A stretch of 64,000 nucleotides of DNA from Ancylostoma caninum (lineage: Eukaryota; Nematoda; Chromadorea; Rhabditida; Ancylostomatidae): positions 1-64,000 of the forward strand of contig JBAJFG010000614.1 of the NCBI GenBank assembly GCA_037903475.1, written 5' to 3'. Below, one piece after another: positions 45,001 through 54,800 of this stretch. Below the pieces are notes generated by a model. The model was given only the letters and a program-made list of their open reading frames with translations. It did no database searches and was not told the origin of the DNA. The position numbers and the translations under genes were made by a program. Position 1 is the first letter of the stretch, and every line of letters starts with the position of its first letter.

Positions 45001-45866
45001 GCAGAACTTGCTCCTGTGAAAGAAAAACACGTCTTGTTATCGTTTATATGGCCCACCCTGTGGAGCGTTGCTTCTGGATTGCTTGTTAAAACTGATGATT
45101 TCACTAAATATCTCAAGCTCGTGAACAAATTCCACCCCCGACAAACCTCGTATGAGTTTTACTAGGAATGACGTGTATCATTGCAATCGAAAAAAAATGA
45201 TAGAGAAAATGAGGAAAAGCCGTAAGATCATGATCAAACATGCTTTCAGCTGTGGCCGAGTTTTAGTGCGCATGGGCTACAAAACACATAATAGTTTGAT
45301 GGGGAGCAGTAACGATGATGTCGTTCCTTGAACGAACTTCGTCATTATTAAACATATTCAAGTAATGTGATTTCAGCGTGCGGAGATACAAGATATCATT
45401 CGAAGAATTGTCGAGTAATCGAAGGAATACTCGCTTTCGATGATCCCAAGAATGTAGAACTGCCGAAGCTCGAAGAACTCTACGGCCAAATGTATTTAGT
45501 GAAATCAAAACTAGCATACCTACCCGACATGCCACTTCTCAGAAAATTTGAATGGAGAAGAACCAAAGAACAACCTTACGCAATCAAAATCGTGAACAAT
45601 TCACAACTGCAGAGCATCGCACCGCTTACCAAGATTAACGAGTTCGTGTTCGAACCTGAGGATAATGCTGTGCTAATCGAAGGTAATCCGGCACTTTGCA
45701 TCGGACCGAAGGAGGCTGGGACAGAATTTGTGAAAAAATACGCTAGTAACGTTGTGGCTTGTGGTAGGTTTTCGTGACATTTCGTGAGATCCAGAACGAT
45801 AAGAAGAAGTAAAAGTGTATTCAGGAGACCTAGCCCGTGCACGTGGCAACGCAGAACAAGCTCAGT
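29804..45866 (+). CDS. Receptor L-domain protein (irld-like), six visible exons over 16 kb
   Basis: The exons are 29804-29858 (signal peptide MQQLVILLFFAKLSLEGK), 29928-30049, 41265-41358, 41413-41589, 45377-45763 and 45825-45866. Phases agree at every junction (1, 0, 1, 1, 1). About 290 residues are visible. L domain 1 spans exons 2-4 (CTLVQPEDLEKHC, YIKDMEEYDVF, SDVSITDNDELTYIPRFEW). L domain 2 is exon 5 (NCRVIEGILAF, PKLEELYGQMYLVKSKLAYL, NNSQLQSI, NPALCIG). Receptor L domains are extracellular ligand-binding modules of insulin/EGF receptors. In nematodes many secreted or membrane proteins have only this module (irld). The last exon ends in phase 1, so at least one more exon should follow; none was recognised. 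The start was chosen because it alone gives a good signal peptide. Introns 2 (11.2 kb) and 4 (3.8 kb) hold many transposons, so a broken gene is possible, but all visible exons are open. Confidence 0.78.
30358..31060 (+). mobile_element. Helitron-like element, copy D (3'-truncated)
   Basis: It starts TCCTCCTATATAAA after an A (30357), as in copies B and C. It shares CACGTGATCGCATG and CGAGGATGCGAAGCTGACGG with copy B and keeps about one minisatellite unit near 30992-31060 (GGTCCACCGATGGAGGAGGG). No hairpin/CTAG end follows. It sits 308 bp after exon 2 of the L-domain gene. Confidence 0.7.
31061..32526. other. Intron 2 sequence with MITE remnant and 22-bp minisatellite
   Basis: At 31190-31430 the sequence matches the interior of the AGGCAGTGTCTCA MITE family (CGCTGATTCCAA..ATG, CATTAAAATGAAGTTCTCAG) without clear ends. 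No exon is recognised. Confidence 0.55.
31590..31850 (+). repeat. 22-bp minisatellite
   Basis: The units alternate CGGGGTACTTCCGGGGGTTGAT and CGGGGTGCTTCCGGAGTTTAAA-like forms, each 22 bp, and decay leftwards. Upstream (31446-31590) are GC-rich GGGCTA..GTGGGG motifs. Confidence 0.85.
32527..33409. mobile_element. Inverted-repeat element CTCAGACAATTTC, copy II
   Basis: The ends CTCAGACAATTTCGGGGGCA and the complement ending at 33409 enclose 883 bp. The order of internal motifs is inverted relative to copy I (16754-17668). A tRNA-like core is at 32913-32992. No coding region is recognised. Confidence 0.78.
32913..32992 (+). other. tRNA-like core in inverted-repeat element, copy II
   Basis: GGATGGCCTAGTGGATAAAG followed by GGTTGGTTCGAATTCTCTC resembles box A and box B of a tRNA. 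It is the same core as in copy I. Confidence 0.5.
33410..33658. other. Short spacer repeat next to RTE copy 2
   Basis: 33555-33650 matches the reverse complement of about 11985-12060 (CTTTACCTCATCTAAAGACC), a CCCACC-rich repeat seen at both sites. Confidence 0.5.
33659..34178 (-). pseudogene. RTE endonuclease N-terminus, copy 2
   Basis: The open frame reads ICAFNARTLASEASIEDLMM, IRCDVIGLTETRR and GVLVNTNLVMDID, the last block being missing in copy 1. The catalytic GDFN and SDHH parts are absent because of the 3' truncation. Confidence 0.75.
33659..34668 (-). mobile_element. RTE copy 2, 3'-truncated, with duplicated 5' leader
   Basis: On the - strand it has the leader (34668 to about 34180) and the N-terminal endonuclease (34178-33660), then stops at GTCATCG. 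The leader contains two tandem units: GATCGTTCCGACACTGCAGA occurs at 34334 and 34566. LINE copies usually lose the 5' end; here the 3' end is lost. The left edge joins the CCCACC-rich repeat and the right edge joins CR1 coding sequence. Confidence 0.75.
34669..35292 (+). pseudogene. CR1 endonuclease C-terminus and linker
   Basis: The frame gives DWVNKRAENSTADKFLSVFD, then (after a shift near 34760) PDIMLSNADFVSSV and LSTSDHNVVSFSI with the endonuclease SDH motif. The linker to the RT runs RKNKRPASSTDMRELFMH up to the Helitron junction at 35292. One frameshift and a stop are visible. Confidence 0.75.
35293..37469 (+). mobile_element. Non-autonomous Helitron-like element, copy C, inside CR1
   Basis: It starts TCCTCCTATATAAA after A (35292) and ends with the hairpin CTAGCGACCC GTA GGAGCGCTAG before T (37470). 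The flanking CR1 frame reads ..RELFMH up to the A and continues IR.RTKIVPSAVILRTEEG from the T, so the insertion is exactly between A and T with no duplication. Its 3' part (37195-37469) matches 21540-21826 of copy B. It carries a minisatellite at about 35940-36990. Confidence 0.85.
35940..36990 (+). repeat. 59-bp-class minisatellite in Helitron-like copy C
   Basis: About 18 diverged units contain GATGGAGGAGGGGTCYG, CTGTGGCCCAGGTGTG and GGAACGCCAGGATACGGG. They are more diverged and more variable in length than those in copy B. Confidence 0.8.
37470..39190 (+). pseudogene. CR1 reverse transcriptase
   Basis: The frame from 37537 reads SDHEKAEAFASFFASTYSDG, then ITPIPKWTS, NSRPISILPTSLKVLEKII, EQHGFLPGSSTCNQL, VDVLYFDLSKASD (first catalytic Asp) and CSGVPQGGLLSPLLFLIYT. 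A frameshift near 38330 leads to AAYADDIKVSASY with the catalytic YADD, then LNKSHLLSLGAST, VRDLGITMTKRID and LYKTFVLPVLEHCNPVWSPY. The last part (38906-39187) is again shifted. Catalytic motifs are retained but three frame breaks make it inactive. Confidence 0.85.
39191..40045 (+). other. CR1 3' untranslated region and tail
   Basis: There is no coding frame of note. The stretch runs from the end of the RT to AATAAATAAATTAATTAAT, taken as the 3' tail. Similar AATAAATAAATAAAAG tails end the fragment at 63.5 kb. Confidence 0.55.
40046..40876 (-). mobile_element. RTE copy 3, 3'-truncated, with full-length leader
   Basis: On the - strand the leader starts near 40876 (ACGGATCCCAGCCGCTTAGT, shared in diverged form with copy 4 at 58672) and runs into the endonuclease N-terminus (GTVTGTAAPVRMRS, ICTFTRLHRRLPSRI; shifted), ending at TTAAGAAG next to the CR1 tail. 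Like copy 2 it keeps the 5' end and lacks everything after the first third of the endonuclease. Confidence 0.7.
40877..41264. other. Intron sequence before exon 3 of the L-domain gene
   Basis: An open frame crosses this stretch but has no recognised motif; it includes the acceptor TTTTCAG used at 41264. Confidence 0.4.
41265..41589 (+). CDS. L-domain gene exons 3-4 (rest of L domain 1)
   Basis: Exon 3 (41265-41358, 94 nt) follows TTTTCAG and ends before GTAAGA. Exon 4 (41413-41589, 177 nt) follows TCTGCAG and ends before GTAAGT. Both lengths equal those of the - strand paralogue (94 and 177 nt). Aligned motifs are RLHDG with KLHDG, SITDNDELTYIPRFEW with SITENTHLEKLPKFEW, and HIQRPF with NVQRPF. 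The acceptor at 41412 was preferred to that at 41403 because it matches the paralogue. Confidence 0.78.
41590..45376. other. Intron 4 of the L-domain gene
   Basis: This 3.8-kb stretch has no recognised exon. A 35-bp tandem duplication is at 43063-43132. AGCCAGTCTGGCAGTCCGGC near 42852 resembles pre-terminal Helitron sequence in inverse orientation. CTCCTATATAGTG near 42482 resembles a Helitron 5' end but is not preceded by ATC. Confidence 0.5.
43063..43132 (+). repeat. 35-bp tandem duplication
   Basis: CCAGAGGATATCGGCAAATT and TATGACCACTTCTTT occur twice in tandem with one or two differences. Confidence 0.9.
45377..45866 (+). CDS. L-domain gene exons 5-6 (L domain 2)
   Basis: Exon 5 (45377-45763) follows TGATTTCAG and encodes a whole second L domain: CGDTRYHSKNCRVIEGILAF, a PKLEELYGQMYLVKS strand, KIVNNSQLQSI and ALCIGPKEAGTEFV. 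It ends in CG before GTAGGT. Exon 6 (45825-45866) encodes DLARARGNAEQAQ and ends before GTACGT. A donor-acceptor pair in phase 1 links exon 4 to exon 5 (T + CG = Ser), giving QRPFSCGD. Confidence 0.85.
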
Positions 45867-47011
45867 GTACGTTTTTTTGCTTGAAGTGTTCCAAATGAGA
45901 AGTATGAACGAGACCTGAAAAATTAGATGTTTGGTTTAGAGTACCAAAGCCTTTATTACTAACGAACGGTAGGACCCTACAAACCAAAAACAAAATGCTG
46001 AAACAATGATGAGCGTTGGAAACGTGCACCAAAATGAGTTGAATCTGGAGTAGGAGCACCTAGTAGAATTAGTAACTTCGCCCTGCTAAGGTCGTCTAAA
46101 TTTGAGCAACAAAGAGCCACTGCCGTCGACTCCTTACTAGTATAAGCAGTACCAACAATTATGAAGCTTGCACTCGTACTACCATAAACACAGCTCAAGT
46201 GACGTTTTGTAGAAGATCACAGGGGTGGTGATCTCCGTGAAAATTTTTCACAAGATCCTCGAAGATCACTTCATAAGTGAAGTGAAAATACGAAGTTTCG
46301 CAGGAATTTCCAATCTGTTAGAGCCCTTTTTGCTACAGTACAACGATCTTCTGTGAAACCCCCACCGTTTCTGAGCGTCACCCTCCATCGTCATACGTTA
46401 GCGCATACATTCAACAAGAAAAGGCAGCCTGCGTTCAAAAAATGCATTCATTCGGTTCGATCCCACAAGATCATTGTATACACCTTCCTCACAAACATAC
46501 AGGGATATCAAAAAGTTTCCGACCGAGACTGCTTGCATTAGAGCTACTGCAGTCAAATTTCAAGTTAAGCAAGTATAGGGTATAGCAAATAGATATAGTA
46601 TAGCAAGTATAGTTCCTCAAACGTAAGGCTTTTTTTATCGTATTGAGAAGCATTCAAGTTTTTTTTTTTCTTTGAGATCACATTCGTCGCTTCTCGTACT
46701 CGTAGGTTTGGGACAAGGTTTTGAGCATTTTTTCTTGCCAGTGATTTTTGATGGACAAGTCCTTAAACCTTTAGGGATCGGTAGATTCAGCATGCAAAAA
46801 GTGCTGGCTACGCTACACACTGTTGTTCAGAAAAGTTCTGTAAGCTCCCAGTTACCAAAGCAGGGATCCTCTCTATTGAACAATTTTGAGTCATTCCAGT
46901 TTCTTTTTGGGCGCAGTGCAGCCAGCAAGGACGTGCAGTGGGTAGTAAGTATTAGGGAGTTGATTCCAAGCTTTTGAGTGTGAGGTTCAACGGAATCTGA
47001 TGCTTCTTAAG
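45867..47011. other. Region downstream of L-domain exon 6
   Basis: Exon 6 ends mid-codon, so coding should continue. A frame open at 46210-46355 after a TTTTGTAG acceptor was considered but shows no family motif. Nothing else was recognised. Confidence 0.4.
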
Positions 47012-48140
47012 CAGGGATGTGCGGAAGTAAAACTCAAAGTCCCGTAAAACGTAAAACGGAAAACGGAAGGCCAAAAATGGGCGGAAAACGGAAAGCGTAA
47101 AACGGAAAACGGAAAATTTTGCCCAAGCTAGGTTTGTGACCAAAAGATCTCTTCAACATTGGATTCTCTTGGTATCTTCTTTATGAGCATGAGTGCTGAC
47201 TCTTTCAAGTTACTAAGTAACTTCAAGTCTAACTGATGTTGTTTACTTCAAGCGCCTAGAATATAGATAGATCGAGGAGTATTCATCCTTCATCGAGTTA
47301 TGAGAGATTATCAGAGTTATAAAATCAATAAGTAGCCTCCTCCACTGAATGTTTGAGTAGAGGAGAAGGTGTAAAATGTGAAAAGTACGCCTCCTTTCCT
47401 TTATCTCGGAGCAGATCTATTCTGCAAAAATTCAGACAAGAAAGTAACTATGGTAATTAATACGTTTGGAATCTGAGAAGAATCACTTCATCCACAAAGG
47501 ATCCCATTGTAGCGAGTAAACGATGGACTAAGGAGGAGAAGAACAGCGTGTGAGGAACGTGAAATGCAAGCAGGCCAAACATTGCGCAAAACACCAGGTG
47601 CCAACGGCGCCAGTGTGGAGATGAGGATCATAGTTTGATTGAAGCAGTGTCAAGTACAAAGTAGCCTTATGCTTTTGTCGGGTTGAAAGAAAGCCTACAT
47701 CATGCGTTGCTTTGCAAGAATGCTTGATGCTCTTACCATGACACGTCACAGTCTCGTGTAAATTTTATATCAGTTCACCCCACATTACTGTGGAGCCTTT
47801 TTTTGGAAATTTCGAGGAGAGCAGGGCACTTGTATGGCATATTTGGAGCAATGATGAAGGCCAAAAAAGTCAAACAAAATAGTTCGAGTTTCATAAATGG
47901 CATTTGGACGTCAATTTTGGCGCCATTGCTGTGACCTGATGCACATTTACATCGAAACGCGTGAATCCTCTTCAGGACAAGGATATATGCACGCAGAAAA
48001 CAACAATCCCTCTTCTTCCTTGATTTTCCGGGATTTTCCGTTTTCCGGGCCAAAAACCCGTAAAACGTAAAACGGAAGGCCAAAAATGGGCGGAAAACGG
48101 AAAGCGTAAAACGGAAAACGGAAAATTCCGCACACCCCTG
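47012..48140. mobile_element. hAT-like non-autonomous element with 8-bp target duplication
   Basis: The ends are CAGGGATGTGCGGAA (47012) and TTCCGCACACCCCTG (ending 48140), inverted with one mismatch. The flanks are TTCTTAAG (47004-47011) and TTCCTAAG (48141-48148), a 7/8 matching 8-bp duplication as expected for hAT. A block of about 85 bp containing GTAAAACGTAAAACGGAA and GGCCAAAAATGGGCGG occurs near both ends in direct orientation. No transposase frame is present. Confidence 0.85.
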
Positions 48141-48657
48141 TTCCTAAGGCCATGATATCAAATTGGAAGTTCAACAAGATATACGTTATTAAATACTATT
48201 GTGTCCTTGGAATGTGCATTCTCCTAACGATGAATGCATCCGAAATTAGAAAATTTAGCGGCAGTATTTCGGAAAAGCCAATCTATTGAAAAATCCTGAC
48301 TATTTTCCAGTACAAGGAAAAGCTGCAGCATACATAGGCAAGCCCAGTAACGGACCACCTGTACACAATGTTTTTTTGGTGCTGTTGTCCTTTTGTAAGT
48401 TTTCACTGAGTCTTTGAAGGAAATTTCTTAGAATTATAGTGATTTATTATATTTGTAGATGCTGCAGGTGTTTAAAGGACACGAATCGACATATGCTTAG
48501 TGCATTCCTTGTATTTTTGTGCCAGCTCACATCTAACATCTCAAGTGTGCTGCGATTTTCATGATAATTTTTGTTTGTTTGTTCGTTTGCTCGTTGGAAT
48601 AGATGTGCGACTGATCTCTTCTACCGTTACATCTGATTCACAGTGAACAAAACAATT
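48141..48657. other. Gap downstream of the Cys-loop receptor gene
   Basis: No coding sequence is recognised. The receptor stop codon at 48658 overlaps an AATAAA on the - strand that may serve as a poly(A) signal. Confidence 0.45.
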
Positions 48658-48834
48658 TTATTCATGAGGTGATAACATATACAAAAGAAAGTATAAGCTC
48701 GTAACTACTATGTAGATCAGTGGGCAGGCAACTCGCCCTGCAATGTCAAGTCGTGCTGCGTACAAGGAGTATTTGTCACCGTAACGTCGGAAATGCGATT
48801 CTACAACTGTGGAGTAGCTGTAGGCCGATTTGTC
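48658..48834 (-). CDS. Cys-loop receptor last exon (TM4)
   Basis: It starts after TTTATTCAG and encodes DKSAYSYSTVVESHFRRYGD, KYSLYAARLDIAG, then the hydrophobic TM4 VACPLIYIVVTSLYFLLYML and SPHE before the stop. The R.D...R..FP pattern before TM4 is typical of the family. Confidence 0.75.
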   Translation of the reverse strand, partial: DKSAYSYSTVVESHFRRYGDKYSLYAARLDIAGRVACPLIYIVVTSLYFLLYMLSPHE

Positions 48835-51800
48835 CTGAATAAAGAAAATGTCTAGAACCAATATGACAAATCGATCAAAACCTGCGCGCAGTGTCTCCAT
48901 CTAGACAGTGCATAAAACAGTGTATAATTGGTGTGAACAATTGGTATGAACGCAGATTACGATAAGGACTGGAATTCATGAAACGATAGCCGCACAAATC
49001 TAACGTTGGTTAGCGTGACTGGCTATAGATAACGTAAGTTAGGCGATGCACATCATCAAGTTTGCTTTGCCAGCAAGGTTTCGCTTGGTAATGCGTCAAA
49101 AAGTCCTGGTCCAGCTGTTGAGATTCATACGTAGACGCCGAACAGATTGCTCGATGATTTTCCTAATTAAACACGTTGACCAGCATTTGAAGTACACTGT
49201 CTAAATGGATAGGCTACATCTCAAAAAGAAAGCTCATATGTATGTATGCTATAGTTAACACATTCGAAGAGGAGCTTCGAATATTCGAATATCGAATATT
49301 CGACTCTTTAGAAACCATTCGAACGAATGAATATTATTCGAACGTCCAATGTCAGAAGTATTCGAATTCGAATATTCGAATATCAAGGGTTTCGAATATT
49401 CGAATATTTGAGAAGCATTTGCTAAAGAAATCTCTGCGAATATCGCCTGACATCAAAGAAGCTCGTCTCAAGTGATCAGTTCATCCTTCATCGTAAAGCT
49501 TCGACAGTAAACCTAGCACAGAACAACGAAAGCAAAACTTCAATAGTAATTATCTCAAGGAAAGACGACAACAGGAATCTTCAACAATAATCCCTGAGAA
49601 CGGAGAAATGGGTACGGGGCGCACGGAAGTAGTTGCGAAGAGAAGGTACAATGAGCAAATACTATGAAAGTAGCACGAGGAAAATTTGGACCAACCATAC
49701 ACACTACGATGTTCTGAAAGCATATTGTTCTCCTGGTGCCTTACAGCAGATCTGCAGATATTTCGTAATCGTGGTGATGATGCGTATAATCTGCTTTATT
49801 TTACGCGAAAGTTGTGTTGCTAACGCTGTCCGGTTACATTCCTAGTACCACTAAAGGATGCACGCTAGTTTTTTTGCTTTGAATGGCGATCGAATATCGA
49901 ATATGGGCTTCGAATATTCGAATATATTCGAATAGTGCGACCTGTCGAATATTCGAGTTCGAATATGTTGCACTTACGCCCCACATGTCACAGACTTCCC
50001 CACGTGGCCTGGCACAAGTTCCCTCGCGGCTATCCCCGATCTCGCAAGGGGATGCCACTTCTTCACACCTGTTCACATGACAAAATTTGAGCAGATTATG
50101 AGTGCTTTCAAGAAGATTTCGCTTTTTTTCCGCCGAAATATTTCTATTAGGTTGGTGCAAAAATAATGCGCGTTTTTCGCTGCTTCATCTTCGGTGCAGA
50201 AAACTTCCGGTGTTTCTCATCATCGGTATGGGAAGTTGCATATGGTTTTGTAGCAAATTTCATAGCCTTTTCAATCCTCTCATGCATTTTGAGCGAAGTT
50301 CATGTTTTCGGTGAATTTTTAGTTGTGGAAGGAAAGGCGCCAAAACGAGTTTTTTGCCAAACTCACTTCAGCGAGCCAAAACTCGCCGGCATCCCAGCAG
50401 GAACCGCTCGGAATACTACCATAGTTTTGGCGAAGGGAGTGTGAGCGAATGCATTCCGCCGAGCTGCTTCCGGATTTGCGGGTGTGCCTTGCTTCGAAAT
50501 TAAGGAATGTCACATAGATCTTCCTGGGGTTTGCGATCTCCAATTGATGACAACTATCAAAGAGCACCCATCCAAAACAACATATTTGGTTTCGTAGAAC
50601 ATCACCGGTAATTGTTGTCAGACCATCCCTTCCCTCAGTAAAAATGGGAGGACGAAAAAGCACGACGAGTTGATGTCGCGCATACTGAACGAGTACTACA
50701 TTGATCTTCGATGAGAGGTCTGCTTCGCGCCTTTGCAGTGAAAGAATTGCAACCAAACAGTCGTTCGCTTAGTAATTAAATGTGAAGAATAGACCCTCTT
50801 CGACAGAATGAGGTGCCTCGCTGAATAGTTGGACGAGGAAGATGCACCGAAACACTCCCAGAAACCGAAGGAACACCAAAATAAGGTCACGGCGAATTTG
50901 TGGTGACCTGCTGCAAGAATTGCTCACTGTAGCTCATTCATTCTTCCTAATCTGGTAAGTGGTTTCAGGACGTAAATGAAATAAATTAGAAACTTCACTG
51001 TGTGGCCCCAGCATTGCTCAGTAAAATGGATTCTTCACTCCTCTACGGCACCGTCCAGGCACACCCTGCACGACAGATTCTTCACAGGTTCGAGCAACTG
51101 AGCTAGCGAGCTCGGACTCCTACATAATAATCGGCAAGCTTCTCGCTCACCGAGTACCACCTCCCCAAGAACTTGGACGCCATCTTCAGGGAGAATTTTC
51201 TCGAACACTAAAGCGATACCAAAACTGCCCTCCGGGAGTTCGTGGATTCTAGAAGGTCCTGTCAGAATTGCACGGTAGTAGGAGAACGTCTACTTTATTG
51301 CTAAAGATTTGCGGATTAAAACGTTTCTAAGCCTTTTGAAAAAGATCGATTTCGAACGGAGTTATGAGGTTTGGAATCAAAGGCATGCAAACGCGCATTA
51401 TTTTTGCACCAACCTAATATTTACCTAGAAAATGCACGTGAATCTCCAGAAAATAAGCGAAATACGCTCGATTTTACGCGGATTCCGTCCGAAAATTAAG
51501 CGAAATCGGAATATGCTCGAAGATCGCCGGATGTTCGATGATCTACCCTCGGGGACAGCTCGGGCAGTAACACCGCCGTGGGTTCGTAACAAAAATATTG
51601 CCCATGGAAGAGCAAGCATTTTGCATTTTGAGTATTTTACACACCCAAATTCAACTCCAGTATTTGTCAGGGAAAGATACTAGGGGGGGGGGCATCAACT
51701 CGTAGCGAGGTGTACGCTGTCAAATACAGTTTTCGATGCTGATTTCAATTCCGTTTTCCTCATCTGCTACGGAGCACTCTGAAGAATTACATGACATAGT

Positions 51801-54800
51801 TTTGACTCGTCTCCAAATCTGTCTTCCGAGTTACATTCTGCTAAGAATAAATGCGAAAACAATTTCAAGTTTGTCATGTAACTGAAGTTAATTGATGCTT
51901 CCAAAATTTTCTTAGATCCGAGCAAGTTTCCGCAATATTTTGGCAGAATACATCCAAGAAGTTCTGGCTGCCCTGTGCAAGCTGGAATCATGCTACTTAA
52001 CTCTTCAGGGAGAACTCCGCAGCAAACAAAGAGAATGGATCTGAGATCAGCAGCGAAGACTGCATTTGCCAATATACATTTCGTTACGAGTTGTCGGACC
52101 TTCCTAGTATCATTCTCTGGTTAGACCTGCGCCAATACGTTCCTCAGTACATCCAGCTGATGTGCGCCGTACAGTGATGGGGAATTTTCCTTAATTCAAC
52201 ATGGAATAGTCCAACGGCAGCACGTCCGGGGAGTGAGCAATACGTTCTGCTCAAGCAGAACGTCTATATCCCCTCGCCCAACTCAAAAAGTAGGTGGAGC
52301 TATGGGGATCCCAGCTGCTTTTCGACGCCTCGATTGTCTGAGTAAATGGTGGAAGCAGACGAGGTCAGGGTGGGAGAAGAGTAAGGACTGGCGTACCCGC
52401 CACTGTGGAGGTACGTCTGACTAGCATTCCAAAAAGAAGGAGACTAGAAACATCACTTCATATTTCATCCGATTAAGAATTAATCTCCTGAGTAGCAGAT
52501 ACTGGCCCAGTACATTCTTAGTTTTTCACCTATCATAAGTTTACGTATTTTTATGAGAATTTTTTTACCCATTCATAGGTGGCGGAATGTGGGCGTTTCT
52601 CTCCTGTGCATGCGCCATTGATATGTGCGTCTATTCTGATAACAGCAGAAGCTGTCAAGCCAAATTCCTAAAGAACGGGCGTCAACCACTAGGTGAAATT
52701 CACCAATTTTCACAATCTCCACCCCATGGCTCTGATGCTCTGGAGTGTGAAGCGATTTTTTGGTTCTCTCAGCATAAGATGGGTACTGAATAAGTTCTTT
52801 CCACTCGGTATGCTATCCCGAACCCCTAAAGAACTGGAAGGCACGCACTGCTGTTCGGCACAGTGGTGTCGTTCAGCCTGCGTTCTGTCCCCCATGTCCT
52901 ACGTTCTAGCCATCCTTGTCATGTGACGACCCGCCCCTTGGAGATGTATATAAGCCGATGGTTGAGCAGCAAAGCCCAGTCGTGTCTCCGCTTCAGCTAG
53001 CTCTGCGAGACTCGTCAGGCCAGCTGAGGTCCTGGTAAAACTTTGGTCCAGCGCAACCATCGGGCGGGACATTATTATAATTATTTAGAGATTTCAAGTG
53101 GTCCATGATCCTCATTATGAAATACGTACTCTTTCAAACTCCTACGTCTTGTATCGCGCAACAACTAGCATTTGCATCCACCAGTACATATCATATCCAC
53201 CAGTACATACAGAGAACTTCAAACGGACGTAGTCAAGAGTCAGGACCGCGACGCGGCTCTCCTGGGCAGAGTCACGGGAGCTCAGCATAGTGTGCGCCTG
53301 CGTCTCTGCCCATGAGAGCCGCGATCTCGACTCTTGTCTACGTACGTTTGGAGTTATCTATATAATGAAGCGCAGATCCCACCCCACTCCCCCCTCCCTC
53401 ATCGTAACCGTGAGTGGGTGGGCAGTGATTGGCTACTCCACCCGCTTTGTCCGCTGCCACTGGGTGGATTGGTGTAAGTGAGGCAGCTTAAAAGAAAGCG
53501 ATTGTATTTATGTGTGCCAAATAGCTTGCAAAAAAGTCCTGGCAATAGAGATTGCTGCGTTTTTGAAGGGCGAGACATGATGGACAAGAACATGATTCAG
53601 TAAACTGTCGCATGTCTCATCCAGGAGTCAAGTATTAAACTGAAGTCCCTACTTTTGCGAAATTACTGAAATTCCCATGCTATCATGAAGTGGTTTACGC
53701 CAGAAAGTTTACAAAAATGATTTCGCTATTCATCGCGAATACGGTCTCCAATTTAATGTTTTTGTACGTCTGCGATTGATATTTTTTGAAACAAAAGCGG
53801 CACCTCTGATTTCGCGAAATTCCGGCAAATTCCTCCTTCACAATCATACAGCATTCGAGCTGCATCAAAACTACAAAGCGTCTGAAGCCTCAATCAAAAA
53901 GAATTTGCCTAGGGTTGCTTCGATCCCTCACAGTATAAACAGTCACCAGAAGTGCATTTCATTCCCATGTAACAATCACGGGAAATCCCACCTCATGGAA
54001 AAAAGTTGAAAATTATTTCCATGCGACTTCGTGTAGATGAAACAATTCTCTTTTGTTTATTTAGTCCAGAACAACGCCGTAAACGGGCCCGAGCCAAAGC
54101 GCCGCGAAGCGGCTCTTTGTCTGAGTAGCTCAAGAAAATCTGTTCAAACTGAAAGAGTCTCACCGCCTGATCGCTCTCTTTTTTGTACATAGCACTCCTC
54201 ATTGCACGTCGCTCGTGCCGCGACCTGCTGTCCTCTCTAACATCCCTGCTGCCACTGATTAAATCATGATATTTCTTCACACGAGATTCCAGAGCTATTG
54301 AAGCGAATAACTGAATGAATTGGATGATTTCAGGAACAGTTAAAACAGAGGGAGTACTCTTAAACTTGAGCAAATTTTCTTTTAAACCTCAGTTTGCTTG
54401 TCTATGTGACATGGTCCTCGATTCCTCTTTAAGAAATCGTGTTTTCAAGACTCACAAAAACAACCACGAGAGCAGACTGAGCAGCTAACAATGCACACCA
54501 TGCGTCAGCAGGAGTCGCAGTAGCAACGTGACTGGCGGAGAAGTATATAAAAAAGCAACTCTAAAAAAAGAAAAAGGACTTTTAGGTGACTGGAATCTTA
54601 CGTGGACCTTGAAAACTAATTGTTCACTTACGATAAGAATCTGAACACAGATTGAGATCGAGACAAGTATCACTCGACTAACGAGATCAGATCGGCTCAC
54701 ATAAAACGATAACCATTCCAAAAACAGTAACAATGAACTGGGACCATAGAAACGATACATAGCAATGCAGAGTGGCCTGGAGAATTCGAATCGAATGCCC

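Larger units (their letters stand above)
51418..54163. other. Long intron region of the Cys-loop gene
   Basis: An open frame on the - strand (51767-52072) is rich in Cys (CCGVLPEELSSMIPACTGQ, GCILPKYCGNL) and may be an exon of an unrelated secreted protein; both edges could be splice sites but no family is recognised. On the + strand 52587-52793 is open without motif. A foldback repeat is at 53215-53352. Confidence 0.4.

Noticed and set aside
46210..46355. Next exon of the L-domain gene (frame KITGVVISVKIFHKIL)
   Set aside because: The acceptor is plausible, but the phase was not shown to fit and there is no L-domain or transmembrane pattern.
50319..50756. 145-codon - strand frame as the mariner transposase
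   Set aside because: Recognisable transposase blocks are on the + strand; the - strand frame is antisense.
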